Shown piece after piece: positions 18,301 to 27,554 of a stretch of 64,000 nt of DNA (position 1 is the first letter of the stretch; each line of letters opens with the position of its first letter). Made by a program: the position numbers and the translations under genes. Source of the stretch: Thermoplasmata archaeon. GTDB taxonomy: Archaea > Thermoplasmatota > Thermoplasmata > Thermoplasmatales > Thermoplasmataceae. The stretch spans positions 62,001-126,000 of the forward strand of contig JAJZZM010000020.1 of the NCBI GenBank assembly GCA_021797555.1, written 5' to 3'. Below the pieces are notes generated by a model. That model ran no database searches. It saw only the letters and a program-made list of their open reading frames with translations, and was not told where the DNA came from.

Positions 18301-21300
18301 AACATTTTTATATGTTAAGCCACCGGATGAAACTGTTACACTATATGTATATGGCGATAAATCATTAAATGAATAATATCCATCTTTTATATCTGTATTA
18401 TATGTCCTATTGTATGTGCTGTTGTATAAGGTAACATTCCCTGTTTCCACTGTTTTATTAACATTTACATTATGGAGCTCCACATGGCCTGATACCTTAT
18501 TTTTGTGGAATGTTTCATTTAAATGTATGGTATAAGGATCATTTGCCTCCTGCTCTGTTATATTAACATCCTTTGTTGATATTACATTCCCCGTTAAGTT
18601 TAATGGCCCTATGGTGCCTGTACTGAATGTTAATGTATCATTCCCGGGTAAGCCAACAATGTTGTAATACCCTGTAGCATTTGTTGTTACCACATCATGG
18701 GGTATTCCATACTGATCTGTTAGGGTTACATGAACTCCAGCTATTGGCTTCCCATCGGATGACAGTACATGGCCTGTTATATTTGCTCCTGGATAATACT
18801 GTATTATCGAGTCCTCATCTGTTAATACTTCAGAACTTAATGGCAGCAATATTTCATATCCTTTATTTTCCTGCTGGTATTTATATGCTGTCTGTAAAGG
18901 TATAAATTTGAAGTATTTTTCAAGGCTTGGATTCTTTTCTATCTGGGTTTCATTGTATGGATTGTACAGTGAACCATAATACACTAACTCAAAGTGGCTC
19001 ATATTAAATGCAGGCATGGGTGTCATATCACTTGTACCATATGATATGCCTGGTATACCTACTGTTTCCCCAACATCCTGTGGTGTGTATCCTATTGTAG
19101 TTCTATAAATTGTTGAATTATAAAACTGTGGTGAATATAATATTTCATAACCCGTAATTGTTGCACCTGCAGGTGTCTCATTTAATGGATAAACTCCTGT
19201 GCTTGTTTCTGCAAATATATCGTAATATGTTGTAGGAACAACCTCACCATCGTATGTATATGATTTTGTATCCGTTAAATATGCAGGGGCATAAAATATT
19301 CCCGGATCGGATCCAGAGAATGGAAATAATCCGTGATCTACCTGTATATACGATATTTTCGAACCTGTTGCCTTTTCTAATGCAGAATATGCATTTGTTA
19401 TTGTATTCATGGAATACTTTGTTGATAACTGCCCCATTATAAGTGCGTGACGTGCATTTGATGCTGATGTTATATTTACCTGATGGTTGCCATATGATGT
19501 TGTATTTAATAAATAATCATATTTGTTATTTAGTGGATTTGCATATATATCTGTAATTATATTTGTCTCATTAATACCGAAGTATGTGTCCAAAACATTT
19601 TCAACGGTTTTATTAAAATGACCGTTAGAATATGCACCTGGTGTCTGTAATACTCTTGTTATAAATAATGAGATTATCTGGCTCTGGTTCTGGGCTAAAA
19701 GTATCTGGCCTGCTGTTACATATCCCTGCTGGAAATCATCCGCAACTGTGGGGTGTTTTCCCTGTTGAAGTTCCTCAAAACCATAATCCCACCATGAAAC
19801 GTATGCCGGCCTATCTGATAATGATTCATTGGTATTCTGGGTTGCAAGCCATGAAAATGATTGTGCTAATGGATCTGTATTATTAACAAGAAGTAAGCCA
19901 TAATCCCCTAAATATGATGATGCTGCTGTGCTATTTATGCCCAAGGGTGATAATGTGGAATTTATCTGGCTATTATAGTACCCTGCATTATTGTCGGGTA
20001 CAGCTGCAGATACAGACCCCATGCCTGATGGTACAATTAACGCAAGCACCACTATTATTGCAAATACTACCTGAATCCAGGTTATGTTGCCTTTTATGGA
20101 TTTTCTGATTGTTGAATGACTTATTCTTTTTTTAACATCGTTTGCTTTCAATAAATCTGCAAAATAAGCTATTAATCCACCTCCAAGTATTGCATACGCC
20201 GGTGCTGCTGTTACATTAAACCTCCCAGCCTCAAAGCTCATGAATATTGAGAATACTGCAAATACTAAAACAAGGAATATTGCCTCGTTTTTAACCTTCA
20301 GGAATTTATACACTATATATGGTACTCCAGCAACGCCTAATAAAAACAATCCTGGGCCAAAATCCGATATGTATGACCCAAGGGGAGGTGCTGCTGCTTC
20401 TGCTATTGTTGAGTATAATCTTGTCTTGATAAAATATCCATCTCCGGTAATTAATTCCCTGAATATTACAGGATTTGTTTTATCAAGTACAAATAAGGAT
20501 ACCGCACTTACAATTATTAATGCCGGCACCGTAATTATCCATGGTTTTCTTGAAATTATGTTTATTAACAAACCAAAGCCTATAATTAATAATCCCATTG
20601 CCAGTGGCGGATAATACCATGGCATTAGCATTTTTGTTATATCATAGTAATAATAACCGAATGGAAATGAAAATGCTATATATATTGTTGTTAGATATGT
20701 TAAATAGCCTGTCGGCTTTCTTTTAAACAGGTTATATAGCAGCTGTAAGGCCACATATATTAATATTATAACTTCTATATACGGGAAACCCTGCCAAATA
20801 ACAATTAAACCACCAAGTGATACAGCTGACATTAATGCATATATTGTAGATATCTTATTCTCCCTATAGAAATTAGCTATCGAACTGTAATATGATTTAT
20901 AATCTGTCAGTTTCTTTATTATAACGCTTTTATTGGATTTTATTACAGCCATTTCAAAGAAATATACTGCAAGAAAAGCGAATATTAATTCAGGTGTATG
21001 TGCCCTGCCATCAGACAGTATACCAGATGTTAAATTTCCCGGCATTATTGCATAGAATAATGCAGCTAACATACCTGCTTTTTTTCCGAATATTTCCTTT
21101 GTTATTAGGTATACAGGTATTATTAACAATGCACCGTAAAATGCATCAGATTCCATAAATGCATAGTAACCTGCATGGGTTAAACCCAGTAATGGTGATA
21201 ATAAATATGCTGTAAATACTATGCTCCACTGGTAAAATGGCGGCCTGAAGTTGTGTGTGCCTAAAGGATATGCAAGGCCTTTAGTATATATTAACTGGCT

Positions 21301-21501
21301 GTGGTGGCTCAATATATATTGAACTATATAATAATTAAAATACGGATCACTCCCCCCTGATACATTTAGATATAAATCCTTAAATGCCTCTGACCATACA
21401 AAGAAATTAGCAAGGAACATATACAGTGCAAATAGTAGCAAAAGCACAGGGAATTCTGGATGTCTGCTTATCTTCTCTTTAATGTTATCTGTAATACTCA
21501 T
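15304..21501 (-). CDS. aglB: Giant oligosaccharyltransferase AglB (STT3) with repeat extension
   Basis: The first 500 residues are a GT-C membrane domain with about a dozen helices and the motif GGSDPYFNYY (about residues 46-55), holding the metal-binding Asp, and DGRAHTPELIF (near 165). The signature SWWDYGFE follows near residue 571. This is the STT3/AglB enzyme that moves a lipid-linked glycan to Asn in N-x-S/T on the outer face. The family is usually 700-1000 residues, but this protein is 2065. From about residue 900 (TGHVLSSDGKPIAGVHVTL) to 2030 it carries repeated carboxypeptidase-regulatory-like and other beta-sandwich repeats rich in sequons, then a last membrane helix (near 2035-2058) and SRKKR. 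Confidence 0.93.
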   Translation of the reverse strand: MSITDNIKEKISRHPEFPVLLLLFALYMFLANFFVWSEAFKDLYLNVSGGSDPYFNYYIVQYILSHHSQLIYTKGLAYPLGTHNFRPPFYQWSIVFTAYLLSPLLGLTHAGYYAFMESDAFYGALLIIPVYLITKEIFGKKAGMLAALFYAIMPGNLTSGILSDGRAHTPELIFAFLAVYFFEMAVIKSNKSVIIKKLTDYKSYYSSIANFYRENKISTIYALMSAVSLGGLIVIWQGFPYIEVIILIYVALQLLYNLFKRKPTGYLTYLTTIYIAFSFPFGYYYYDITKMLMPWYYPPLAMGLLIIGFGLLINIISRKPWIITVPALIIVSAVSLFVLDKTNPVIFRELITGDGYFIKTRLYSTIAEAAAPPLGSYISDFGPGLFLLGVAGVPYIVYKFLKVKNEAIFLVLVFAVFSIFMSFEAGRFNVTAAPAYAILGGGLIAYFADLLKANDVKKRISHSTIRKSIKGNITWIQVVFAIIVVLALIVPSGMGSVSAAVPDNNAGYYNSQINSTLSPLGINSTAASSYLGDYGLLLVNNTDPLAQSFSWLATQNTNESLSDRPAYVSWWDYGFEELQQGKHPTVADDFQQGYVTAGQILLAQNQSQIISLFITRVLQTPGAYSNGHFNKTVENVLDTYFGINETNIITDIYANPLNNKYDYLLNTTSYGNHQVNITSASNARHALIMGQLSTKYSMNTITNAYSALEKATGSKISYIQVDHGLFPFSGSDPGIFYAPAYLTDTKSYTYDGEVVPTTYYDIFAETSTGVYPLNETPAGATITGYEILYSPQFYNSTIYRTTIGYTPQDVGETVGIPGISYGTSDMTPMPAFNMSHFELVYYGSLYNPYNETQIEKNPSLEKYFKFIPLQTAYKYQQENKGYEILLPLSSEVLTDEDSIIQYYPGANITGHVLSSDGKPIAGVHVTLTDQYGIPHDVVTTNATGYYNIVGLPGNDTLTFSTGTIGPLNLTGNVISTKDVNITEQEANDPYTIHLNETFHKNKVSGHVELHNVNVNKTVETGNVTLYNSTYNRTYNTDIKDGYYSFNDLSPYTYSVTVSSGGLTYKNVETITAVLGKNITNNININFDNLTVNVNTDGNPLSDYNVTVNTTGYIESSTTGSNGDVTFGVIPGNYTITVKSNNTENKGYKSVTGWGSSYSASITPELAARLYGNATNNVTLYFNGISSDSLNVTPVNGTYSTNLPYGMYTVYSTNGTGVFIKTINVTGNTELNIHYLKAIPVHIDSYIKNHNNYTGFYEVLSKNIRLQYDFNNTDKNYTVYLPEGQYTISGLGEYTGARLASFDYLNISAERYIYLNLNTPYNTTVLASSNNNVNQEVTEGIATVYYHGFPFFFAELNSSQAIVNYPAVNKSYVDIQSIFYYGKMAKITNSTSLSYLAYQNTYNITFKINNTSKVLSNFNGTINLESPDNTYNINFINGVATYNMAPGIYYTSFSSKDAYITPEITGTTVIMKNQTIDKNTYLNFSLTYNKNYTTYIFKNGTEYNINHFPAGKYTVYSYNGTTANITSMYINKNTTYTPFYKPAYDLNVTNSLNTSTSYIIDYNSLSLNFTGKKISLVLPENNNYNVSTSGKYSNKTGAYTYYGNLTNIYLTKNTSLNLTLTTHMVPDYVNGYVTYNNSPAGYAYINVISNGTIIKTIRSNSSGYYNVSLQNANAIYGIYITGANDGYAYMNNITLKPFTNVIDNNITLIKAHYAHLYVYYNNKLINNNVKITGPSELNVNSSIQKILLPENKFTISSSKIIYNSTYKMDITYNNAVTEYINSTEYVNLHLKKVNIFNYTINAVDPNESVGSTFITTVKITNNGNTANNLTLYSGNSTWKMLFSTNNFYLKPNENETVNVTVTVPDAPAGINNVSIVVNNTIKNVTAHGYITVNVSKYYNYTVNSGNLSLKEYTITNGTLNMLPVTIKNTGNVNITVYFNITNNLTLNKVYRIGTYTVYNGKIANNITLLYNQTATVYVYAYDISSVKLSSSDIIDFHSYYNNTLEHNVTITPEIQSASVNTGSSGISIIDDYTANPAITIYIGIGIIVAAMLVGLIGSSIRSRKKR

Positions 21502-21566
21502 AATTAGATTTGGATAATGAAATCTTTATATAAAAATTTACCTTATTTTTAAATAAAATATATTTC

Positions 21567-22868
21567 TTATTTATATTCAAATTTTATATTGCTGTAAAAT
21601 TTTAATCTATTTCTTTTTAAATAAATAATATATGCAATAGCTATTAAAATATATATTAATATAAAATAATTTATAGAAACATAATAGGCAATATTGCTTA
21701 TAAATGATAGAATAAAGGCGAAAATAAGAAATATTGATGATATAACGGGAATAAAAAATTTATTTTTTGCATATAATTTAATCAATGATATATTGGAAAT
21801 TATATGTATTATTATGTAAATAAAACTTATTATTCCGGCTATTATTACGAATGATGCGAAAACACCTATAAAATAAGTTGACACCATTGATATTAATATA
21901 GATATTAAAAATAGGATAAGCATAAGTTTTTTCTTTTCCATCTTTTTTATATTAAAATCATTATAAAACCTTGGGATAAGGTTTATAAATGCATTTAAAT
22001 ATGATACACTTAAATTAAAACCGCTCATTATGCCGAAGAATGCAAAAACTATTAAAAATGGAAAACCTAACCTGTGAAATACAAGTTCGGTTATATAAAA
22101 TGAATTTGTTATATAATCGGATAAACCTGAATAGCCCGCAAAAACTAATAAGGCAAATGCTGATATGCTCATAATTATGCCTGAAATTGTAAATGATATA
22201 AACAATGATTTTGGCGTGTTTTTATGAGATTTTTCAGTAGTTTCCGATAGGAATATGCTTGAACCACCTCCGGAAAAGGCTAAAATACCAAATATTACAC
22301 CGAAGAAAAATTCATTTAAACTGAATTTTATTCCAGAAAATGAAAAATTTGGTGACCGATAAACAATAAAAACTGTGCTCATTATTAAAATAAACATTAT
22401 TTCAAGAAAGCCTGCTATTAATGTATATTTAATTGAAACCTTTAATCCTGCTGATACCACAAGATATACCATGCCAACAAATATAAAAATAAAAATATAT
22501 TCTAAATAAATATTATAAATCCCAAATAAATTAAAAATAGAATATATAAATCCTGATATGAACATGGATATGTTTGGAACGGTTAATATTGAATACATTA
22601 TGTATAAAAGAAAAATAAAAATGCCAAAATCCCTGCCCAGAATATTTCCAGCATATGAATAATAACCTCCGTTAGTTATATATTTTTTTGATAATGCATA
22701 TATTGTATATAATGTAAAATATGATAATAAAAATGAAAATATAACAACAAACGGCAGTAATGACCCGGAATATAATGCAATTACCGAAAATAATGCTATA
22801 AAATCAAGCATTGGCCCTATTGATGTAAACGACTGCATTACAGCTTCTTTTAAATTTAAATATACCAT
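21567..22868 (-). CDS. APC-superfamily amino acid permease
   Basis: About 433 residues with roughly 12 hydrophobic helices. The start has the APC pattern: NLKEAVMQSFTSIGPM, where unwound helix 1 would bind the substrate, and NGGYYSYAGNILGRDFG in the loop after helix 3. SGGGSSIFLSETTEKS (middle) matches the helix 6-7 region. The frame is open 14 codons further upstream, but the ATG at 22868 fits the family N-terminus better. It is divergent from a regulator gene at 22944, with a 75-bp shared promoter. The substrate is unknown. Confidence 0.85.
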   Translation of the reverse strand: MVYLNLKEAVMQSFTSIGPMLDFIALFSVIALYSGSLLPFVVIFSFLLSYFTLYTIYALSKKYITNGGYYSYAGNILGRDFGIFIFLLYIMYSILTVPNISMFISGFIYSIFNLFGIYNIYLEYIFIFIFVGMVYLVVSAGLKVSIKYTLIAGFLEIMFILIMSTVFIVYRSPNFSFSGIKFSLNEFFFGVIFGILAFSGGGSSIFLSETTEKSHKNTPKSLFISFTISGIIMSISAFALLVFAGYSGLSDYITNSFYITELVFHRLGFPFLIVFAFFGIMSGFNLSVSYLNAFINLIPRFYNDFNIKKMEKKKLMLILFLISILISMVSTYFIGVFASFVIIAGIISFIYIIIHIISNISLIKLYAKNKFFIPVISSIFLIFAFILSFISNIAYYVSINYFILIYILIAIAYIIYLKRNRLKFYSNIKFEYK

Positions 22869-22943
22869 ATAACCGCATTGCAATAAAAAATTAAAATCTA
22901 TCCATAACAAAAAAAGATAAATTGATATTATATATCATATTTT

Positions 22944-23927
22944 ATGAACGATTTAAAAAAATCACTTTTAAGGGAATTAAGAAAAAGAAAATATTCAGGG
23001 ATGGCACAGTATGAAATTGAGGCTTTATATAATTTCTCAAGATCATATATTTCTGAAACCCTGACATTTCTAGAAAATGATAATATAATAATAAGAAAAA
23101 ACACAGGTAAATTAACAAAAAGGATATGGCTTCCTGAATATTATCCTGGCATAATAGATAATTATATACGTATAGGAATATTAAGATCAAGCGAATACTC
23201 ATTATTTTTATCCCTGGTATATAAAATAAATGATAAAAAAATAAAAATTATTGCATATAATAATACAGTAGAATTAATGAATGCAATAGTTAACAATGCA
23301 CTGGAATTTGCATTATCTCCCCTCTTTTCACAAATAATTTACTCACTGACAAATAATAATGTATTGATGCTTGCTCCTGTTTCGTCCGGCGGGTCATCAA
23401 TTATCGGGAAAAATGTTAAAAATAATACTCTTTACACCTCTGAGATATCCTCAATGATGCTTTTTACAAAGGAATTTATTAAAGCAGGGAATGATATAAC
23501 TATAAAAACATATGATAACCCATTAAATGGACTAAAGGAATTTAAAAACAATGGAAGATACATAGTTATATGGGAACCATATGCAACATATATATCTGAA
23601 ACCGGATACATAACTGTTATGGATTATAAAAGTTTAATGAATGGTGATCCATGCTGCTTTATTTCTACTAATAAAAATTATTATTCAAAAAATAAGAAAT
23701 TTATAGATGACTTAATGATAAGATATAAAAATTACGATAAATTTGATGAAAATGTTTTAAAATATATATCTAAAATCACAAAAATAAAAAAGAGCACTGT
23801 TGAAAAATCATTGGGTAATTATAATTTTAAACTGGAATTTGATTTAAATGATTTAAAGAATTATGTTGAAAAACTTGGCATTGTCATATCTGATGAAAAA
23901 TTAAAAAGCATATACAATAAAATTTAG
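22944..23927 (+). CDS. HTH regulator with periplasmic-binding-protein-like sensor domain
   Basis: The first 75 residues look like a winged helix (YSGMAQYEIEALYNFSRSYISETLTFLEND, then a wing around KLTKRIWLP). Residues 80-327 resemble a type 2 periplasmic-binding protein of the NMT1/ThiY sort: IRIGILRSSEYS, NALEFALSP, APVSSGGSSIIG, VIWEPYATYIS. There is no signal peptide, so the binding domain probably senses a small molecule in the cytoplasm. It faces the APC permease gene across a 75-bp gap and is a good candidate for its regulator. Its stop overlaps pheT by 4 bp on the opposite strand. Confidence 0.72.
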   Translation: MNDLKKSLLRELRKRKYSGMAQYEIEALYNFSRSYISETLTFLENDNIIIRKNTGKLTKRIWLPEYYPGIIDNYIRIGILRSSEYSLFLSLVYKINDKKIKIIAYNNTVELMNAIVNNALEFALSPLFSQIIYSLTNNNVLMLAPVSSGGSSIIGKNVKNNTLYTSEISSMMLFTKEFIKAGNDITIKTYDNPLNGLKEFKNNGRYIVIWEPYATYISETGYITVMDYKSLMNGDPCCFISTNKNYYSKNKKFIDDLMIRYKNYDKFDENVLKYISKITKIKKSTVEKSLGNYNFKLEFDLNDLKNYVEKLGIVISDEKLKSIYNKI

Positions 23928-25534
23928 TTTTTATTTAAATATGAAAGAAATTTATCAAGGTTAATTTCAATGAACGATAGCGGTGCGGGTATTTCAAAGT
24001 TTGATAAGACCTGTGGTTTCATTTCACCTATTATGCCTATGGTATTATTATCCACTGTTATATCACCACCACGGCCATCAATAATTTCTTCATGCTTTTT
24101 TTCCTTGATAGTTATTGTTTTATCTATACTCCTTGAGTTTAAATAATTTAAAATCTGGTATATATCGGAATAAACTGCTTTTGAATTATTATATATTATA
24201 CATAAATCTGTATATTGGTTCCCGTTTTTTATTATATCACCAATTTCAAATATTTTTACTGGCAAACCATTTCTTTTATTTATCCTTATAAAATTTAACA
24301 TCCCTGCATACAATCTATCACGTATTACAGAATAATCCATGCTTTTTGGATTTTCAATGTATGCTTCACTGGAGTAATTCAATCCATTATAAAATTCATT
24401 TGAGGTAAGCACAAAGGTTCTTACCTCCTGATAGTTTATTGATGTTAGTATATTCCTTATAATGTTTATGTTATCATTTTTTTTATCCGGTTTTCCTGGA
24501 TTGTATATTTTTAATTTTTTTTCTTTTATGTTGTCATAGCCATATGCCTTTGCTATATCCTCTATAATATCAACGGGCCCCATTACATCTATTCTATTTC
24601 CAGGGACATTGATTTTATATCCATAATCTGAAATTTCGCATCGATAGCCCATTTTTCTTAATGGTGTTACAATATCCTCAGGAACTAAACCTATTAAATC
24701 CTTTATTTCCTTTTCCTTTATGTAAATTTCACGGAAATCATATTCCATTATATTAGAAAGATTATTGCCCGAATTGCATATTGATATTTTATAGCCAATG
24801 TAACTCATTTCATATGCAAAAAGATAAAATGCTGACCTTACAGCATTAAAATCAGTACCTGTTATATCAAAGAAAAATCTTGATGTATTAACTGTTACCT
24901 TTGATTTTATGCCATTTACTATAGGTGGCATTGACATAACATCGTTTTCAGAATCAAATATAACAGGAACACTGTCCCGTGATTTTATAAGGTTTTTATA
25001 TTCGTTTCCTTTTTCATGCCTATTAAGTATATCATATGCACTTCCTGTATAACCATCATATGTTGTAAATTCTAAATTTTTTGCTTTGGCCATTGTATAT
25101 TTAAATGGTGGTTTTATATTATCAAGGTCATGTATGCCTATAGATACTTTTTTCCTGTTTTTGCCTATTATATCGTGCAGCCTTTCCTGATAATTTATGA
25201 TATGCTGAAAGTTATTTCCTATATTTTTACCTTCCGCAATGAATGATAATAGATATGGCCTTTCTTTTAAAATGTGTTTATCTGGTATTATTGCTATGTT
25301 TGAATTATTTAATATGCCCTTTATTCTATAATTATTATCATAAAAAATCTTCATGTTTTCTTTAAGCGCAAAGAATGAATACAAATCCGGTCTGTCTGGA
25401 TTGAACTCAATTTTTAATTCGTTATCTTCATCTATGGAATAGCCTATAATTTTTGAATAATCATATAATCTATCGTAATAGTTTCCGCCTATACTATTTA
25501 TTATATTGTTTTTGCTATCTTTTATTACAACCAT
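23924..25534 (-). CDS. pheT: Phenylalanyl-tRNA synthetase beta subunit
   Basis: At 536 residues this matches the short archaeal/eukaryotic PheT. Visible family stretches are ELKIEFNPDRPDLYS near the N-terminus, a B3/4-type editing region (KVSIGIHDLDNIKPPF, and FFDITGTD), the B5 domain with VPGNRIDVMGPVDIIEDIAKAYGYDNI (about 315-345), and a class II core-like C-terminal half (ENPKSMDYSVIRDRL). It joins with PheS as a heterotetramer to charge tRNA-Phe; pheS is not in this window. The tandem RHH gene ends 30 bp upstream on the same strand. Confidence 0.94.
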   Translation of the reverse strand: MVVIKDSKNNIINSIGGNYYDRLYDYSKIIGYSIDEDNELKIEFNPDRPDLYSFFALKENMKIFYDNNYRIKGILNNSNIAIIPDKHILKERPYLLSFIAEGKNIGNNFQHIINYQERLHDIIGKNRKKVSIGIHDLDNIKPPFKYTMAKAKNLEFTTYDGYTGSAYDILNRHEKGNEYKNLIKSRDSVPVIFDSENDVMSMPPIVNGIKSKVTVNTSRFFFDITGTDFNAVRSAFYLFAYEMSYIGYKISICNSGNNLSNIMEYDFREIYIKEKEIKDLIGLVPEDIVTPLRKMGYRCEISDYGYKINVPGNRIDVMGPVDIIEDIAKAYGYDNIKEKKLKIYNPGKPDKKNDNINIIRNILTSINYQEVRTFVLTSNEFYNGLNYSSEAYIENPKSMDYSVIRDRLYAGMLNFIRINKRNGLPVKIFEIGDIIKNGNQYTDLCIIYNNSKAVYSDIYQILNYLNSRSIDKTITIKEKKHEEIIDGRGGDITVDNNTIGIIGEMKPQVLSNFEIPAPLSFIEINLDKFLSYLNKN

Positions 25535-25564
25535 TACATAATAATATCAACAATTTATTTAAAT

Positions 25565-25864
25565 TTAGTTTTTATTATTGTTTGTTTTGTTTTTTGCATA
25601 TTCCCTTAATATGAATCTTATTAAATCATCTATAGATATTGCATTTCCTGTATTTACTTCACTTTCCAATTCATTATAAACCTTTCTTGGCAATTTTAAA
25701 TCAATATTGTTTGTATTATCGACATCATGTTTGGCTACAAATTCATTCAATGCAAATCTTATTGCCTCAGAAACGCTATTATAGTTGTATTTATCTACAA
25801 TATCCTGAAGTTTTTTAACAAGGTCTTCTGAAACTCGTATTGTTATCCTGTAAGGTACTGACAT
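25565..25864 (-). CDS. Tandem ribbon-helix-helix (CopG-like) DNA-binding protein
   Basis: A 99-residue protein with two consecutive RHH units. The first is YRITIRVSEDLVKKLQDIV followed by SVSEAIRFALNEFV. The second is NIDLKLPRKVYNELESEV followed by SIDDLIRFILREYA. RHH proteins normally dimerise to make one DNA-contacting sheet, so this chain could form that sheet by itself. It lies 30 bp upstream of pheT on the same strand and divergent from ctaB across 177 bp. It could regulate itself, pheT or ctaB. Confidence 0.8.
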   Translation of the reverse strand: MSVPYRITIRVSEDLVKKLQDIVDKYNYNSVSEAIRFALNEFVAKHDVDNTNNIDLKLPRKVYNELESEVNTGNAISIDDLIRFILREYAKNKTNNNKN

Positions 25865-26041
25865 ATAGTTAGATTAAATTAACTATTAATATAAAGTTTT
25901 CCTAATTTTCGCATTCATGTATAACTTTAATTGAAACAAAAAATTCATGTAAATAAATTATTTATATATAAAATACAAATTATTTATACATCAGCATTTA
26001 AAATACTAATATATATATTTACGAGTTAAATAAAGCATTAA

Positions 26042-26920
26042 ATGCTTAAGAGTTTAAAGATTTATATAGACTATTCAAAACCAAAAGTATGGTGGCTTCT
26101 TGTATTCACAGGCTTTGCAGGTGCATTTATTGCCACTACAAAATTTACGGAAGCCAATATTATTCTTATTATAATTGCAATTATATCAGTAACTTCAGGT
26201 TCAATGGGTGCCGAGGGCCTTACAAATTACATTGATTTAAATATGGATTCCATAATGAAAAGAACAAAGAACAGACCATTGCCTATGGGCTTAATAAGCA
26301 AAAAAAATGCATTGATTTTTGGTTATTCATTATCTATTTTTTCCGTTATAATTCTCTTAGTATTCGGTAAATACATAGCATCATTTTTCATGGCAATTGG
26401 TATTTTCGACAATGTCTTTATTTACAGTTATTTATTAAAGAAAAGATCACCATACAGTATTATATACGGTGGATTCTCCGGTGCTTTTCCTGTTTTGATA
26501 GGCTGGTATACATTAACTACAAAATTCTCATGGCTCCCCTGGATTCTATTCCTCTTAGTAATGTTCTGGATACCGGTACATGTATGGAGCCTGGCATACC
26601 GGTATAAAGATGATTATAAAAATGCAGGCGTGCCTATGCTGCCTGTAGTTTATCCTGATAAGGAAACAGCAATAGCAATATCAATAGCATCCTTGTTTTT
26701 AATTATTTTTTCTGTTATACCCTATATATTAGGAATTTTTAATATAATTTATTTAATAATAGTAATAATATTATCGATACCTATTATAATATTTTCAATA
26801 AAATTTATAAATAAACCTGATAAAAACTCTTCATTAAGATTATTTGTATATACTGCACCGTATCTGACGTTTATCTTTTTAATTGCTATAATAATAAATC
26901 TAATTAAAATTTTGGCCTGA
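26042..26920 (+). CDS. ctaB: Protoheme IX farnesyltransferase (heme O synthase)
   Basis: A 292-residue UbiA-family membrane protein with about nine helices. The first aspartate motif is NYIDLNMDSIMKRTKNRPLP (near residues 70-89) and the second is YKDDYKNAGVPMLPVV (near 187-202). These are the CtaB/CyoE forms of the prenyltransferase motifs. The enzyme attaches a farnesyl group to protoheme to make heme O for terminal oxidases, which implies aerobic respiration. No oxidase genes are adjacent in the window. Confidence 0.93.
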   Translation: MLKSLKIYIDYSKPKVWWLLVFTGFAGAFIATTKFTEANIILIIIAIISVTSGSMGAEGLTNYIDLNMDSIMKRTKNRPLPMGLISKKNALIFGYSLSIFSVIILLVFGKYIASFFMAIGIFDNVFIYSYLLKKRSPYSIIYGGFSGAFPVLIGWYTLTTKFSWLPWILFLLVMFWIPVHVWSLAYRYKDDYKNAGVPMLPVVYPDKETAIAISIASLFLIIFSVIPYILGIFNIIYLIIVIILSIPIIIFSIKFINKPDKNSSLRLFVYTAPYLTFIFLIAIIINLIKILA

Positions 26921-26981
26921 TTAGAATTATAGAATAAATTTAATAATGAAAATTTTATAATCAATAAAGAGGTAATATAAA

Positions 26982-27554
26982 TTGGGTAATACAAAGAGTA
27001 TAGTTTTCCCCGGAGATGTGATAGCAAAGGAAGAGGAGTATTTATCCGGGAGAAATACACAGGATATAAATGGAAATATAATAGCTACTGTTTTTGGAAA
27101 AGTAGAAAAGGATGAAAAGAACCTTACAATTTCAATAAAAACTCAGGAAAATGCAATAAGGCCAAAAAAAGGGGATATAGTTTACGGCAAAATTATAAGG
27201 GTAATAAATAAAGACGCAATAGTTTCTATTTCAGGCATATATATGAATGGAAAAATTATGCCGGTTAATATTGAGGGCAGGATAAAATTACCCATAACAA
27301 ATAAAAATATGTATTCACACATAATTACGATAGGTGACCTTGTAAGAGCAAAAATTATTAATATTAGACCATTATATGTAACTATATTCAACCCGGAACT
27401 TGGAGTGATTAAAACAAAATGCCTTATATGCCGCAAGGAGCTTATAATTAAAGAAAATAAACTTTATTGCACTAATTGCCAGAGGAATGAAACCAGAAAA
27501 ATAGCAAATGATTATGGGGATATAAAAATATATGGTGATGCTAATGAAAGATGA
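26982..27554 (+). CDS. csl4: Exosome cap subunit Csl4
   Basis: A 190-residue protein with the three-part Csl4 layout: an N-terminal domain with VFPGDVIAKEEEYLSG, an S1 RNA-binding domain (about 70-145; KGDIVYGKIIRV and LPITN), and a C-terminal zinc ribbon with CLIC and CTNC (about 155-175). It caps the archaeal RNA exosome and recruits RNA and the DnaG-like partner. The start is TTG at 26982, with AGAGGT upstream; no in-frame ATG fits. The next small gene starts inside its last codons, and an LSm gene follows, so this is an RNA-processing operon. Confidence 0.93.
   Translation: MGNTKSIVFPGDVIAKEEEYLSGRNTQDINGNIIATVFGKVEKDEKNLTISIKTQENAIRPKKGDIVYGKIIRVINKDAIVSISGIYMNGKIMPVNIEGRIKLPITNKNMYSHIITIGDLVRAKIINIRPLYVTIFNPELGVIKTKCLICRKELIIKENKLYCTNCQRNETRKIANDYGDIKIYGDANER

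Noticed and set aside
15600-18500. Repeat-like DNA suggesting a CRISPR array or satellite
   Set aside because: The similarity comes from repeated Asn/Thr/Tyr-rich codons in the beta-sandwich repeats of AglB. There are no constant repeats with regular unique spacers.
20240-20614. 124-residue plus-strand ORF inside aglB
   Set aside because: It is antisense to the membrane domain of aglB and mirrors its codons; there is no independent signal.
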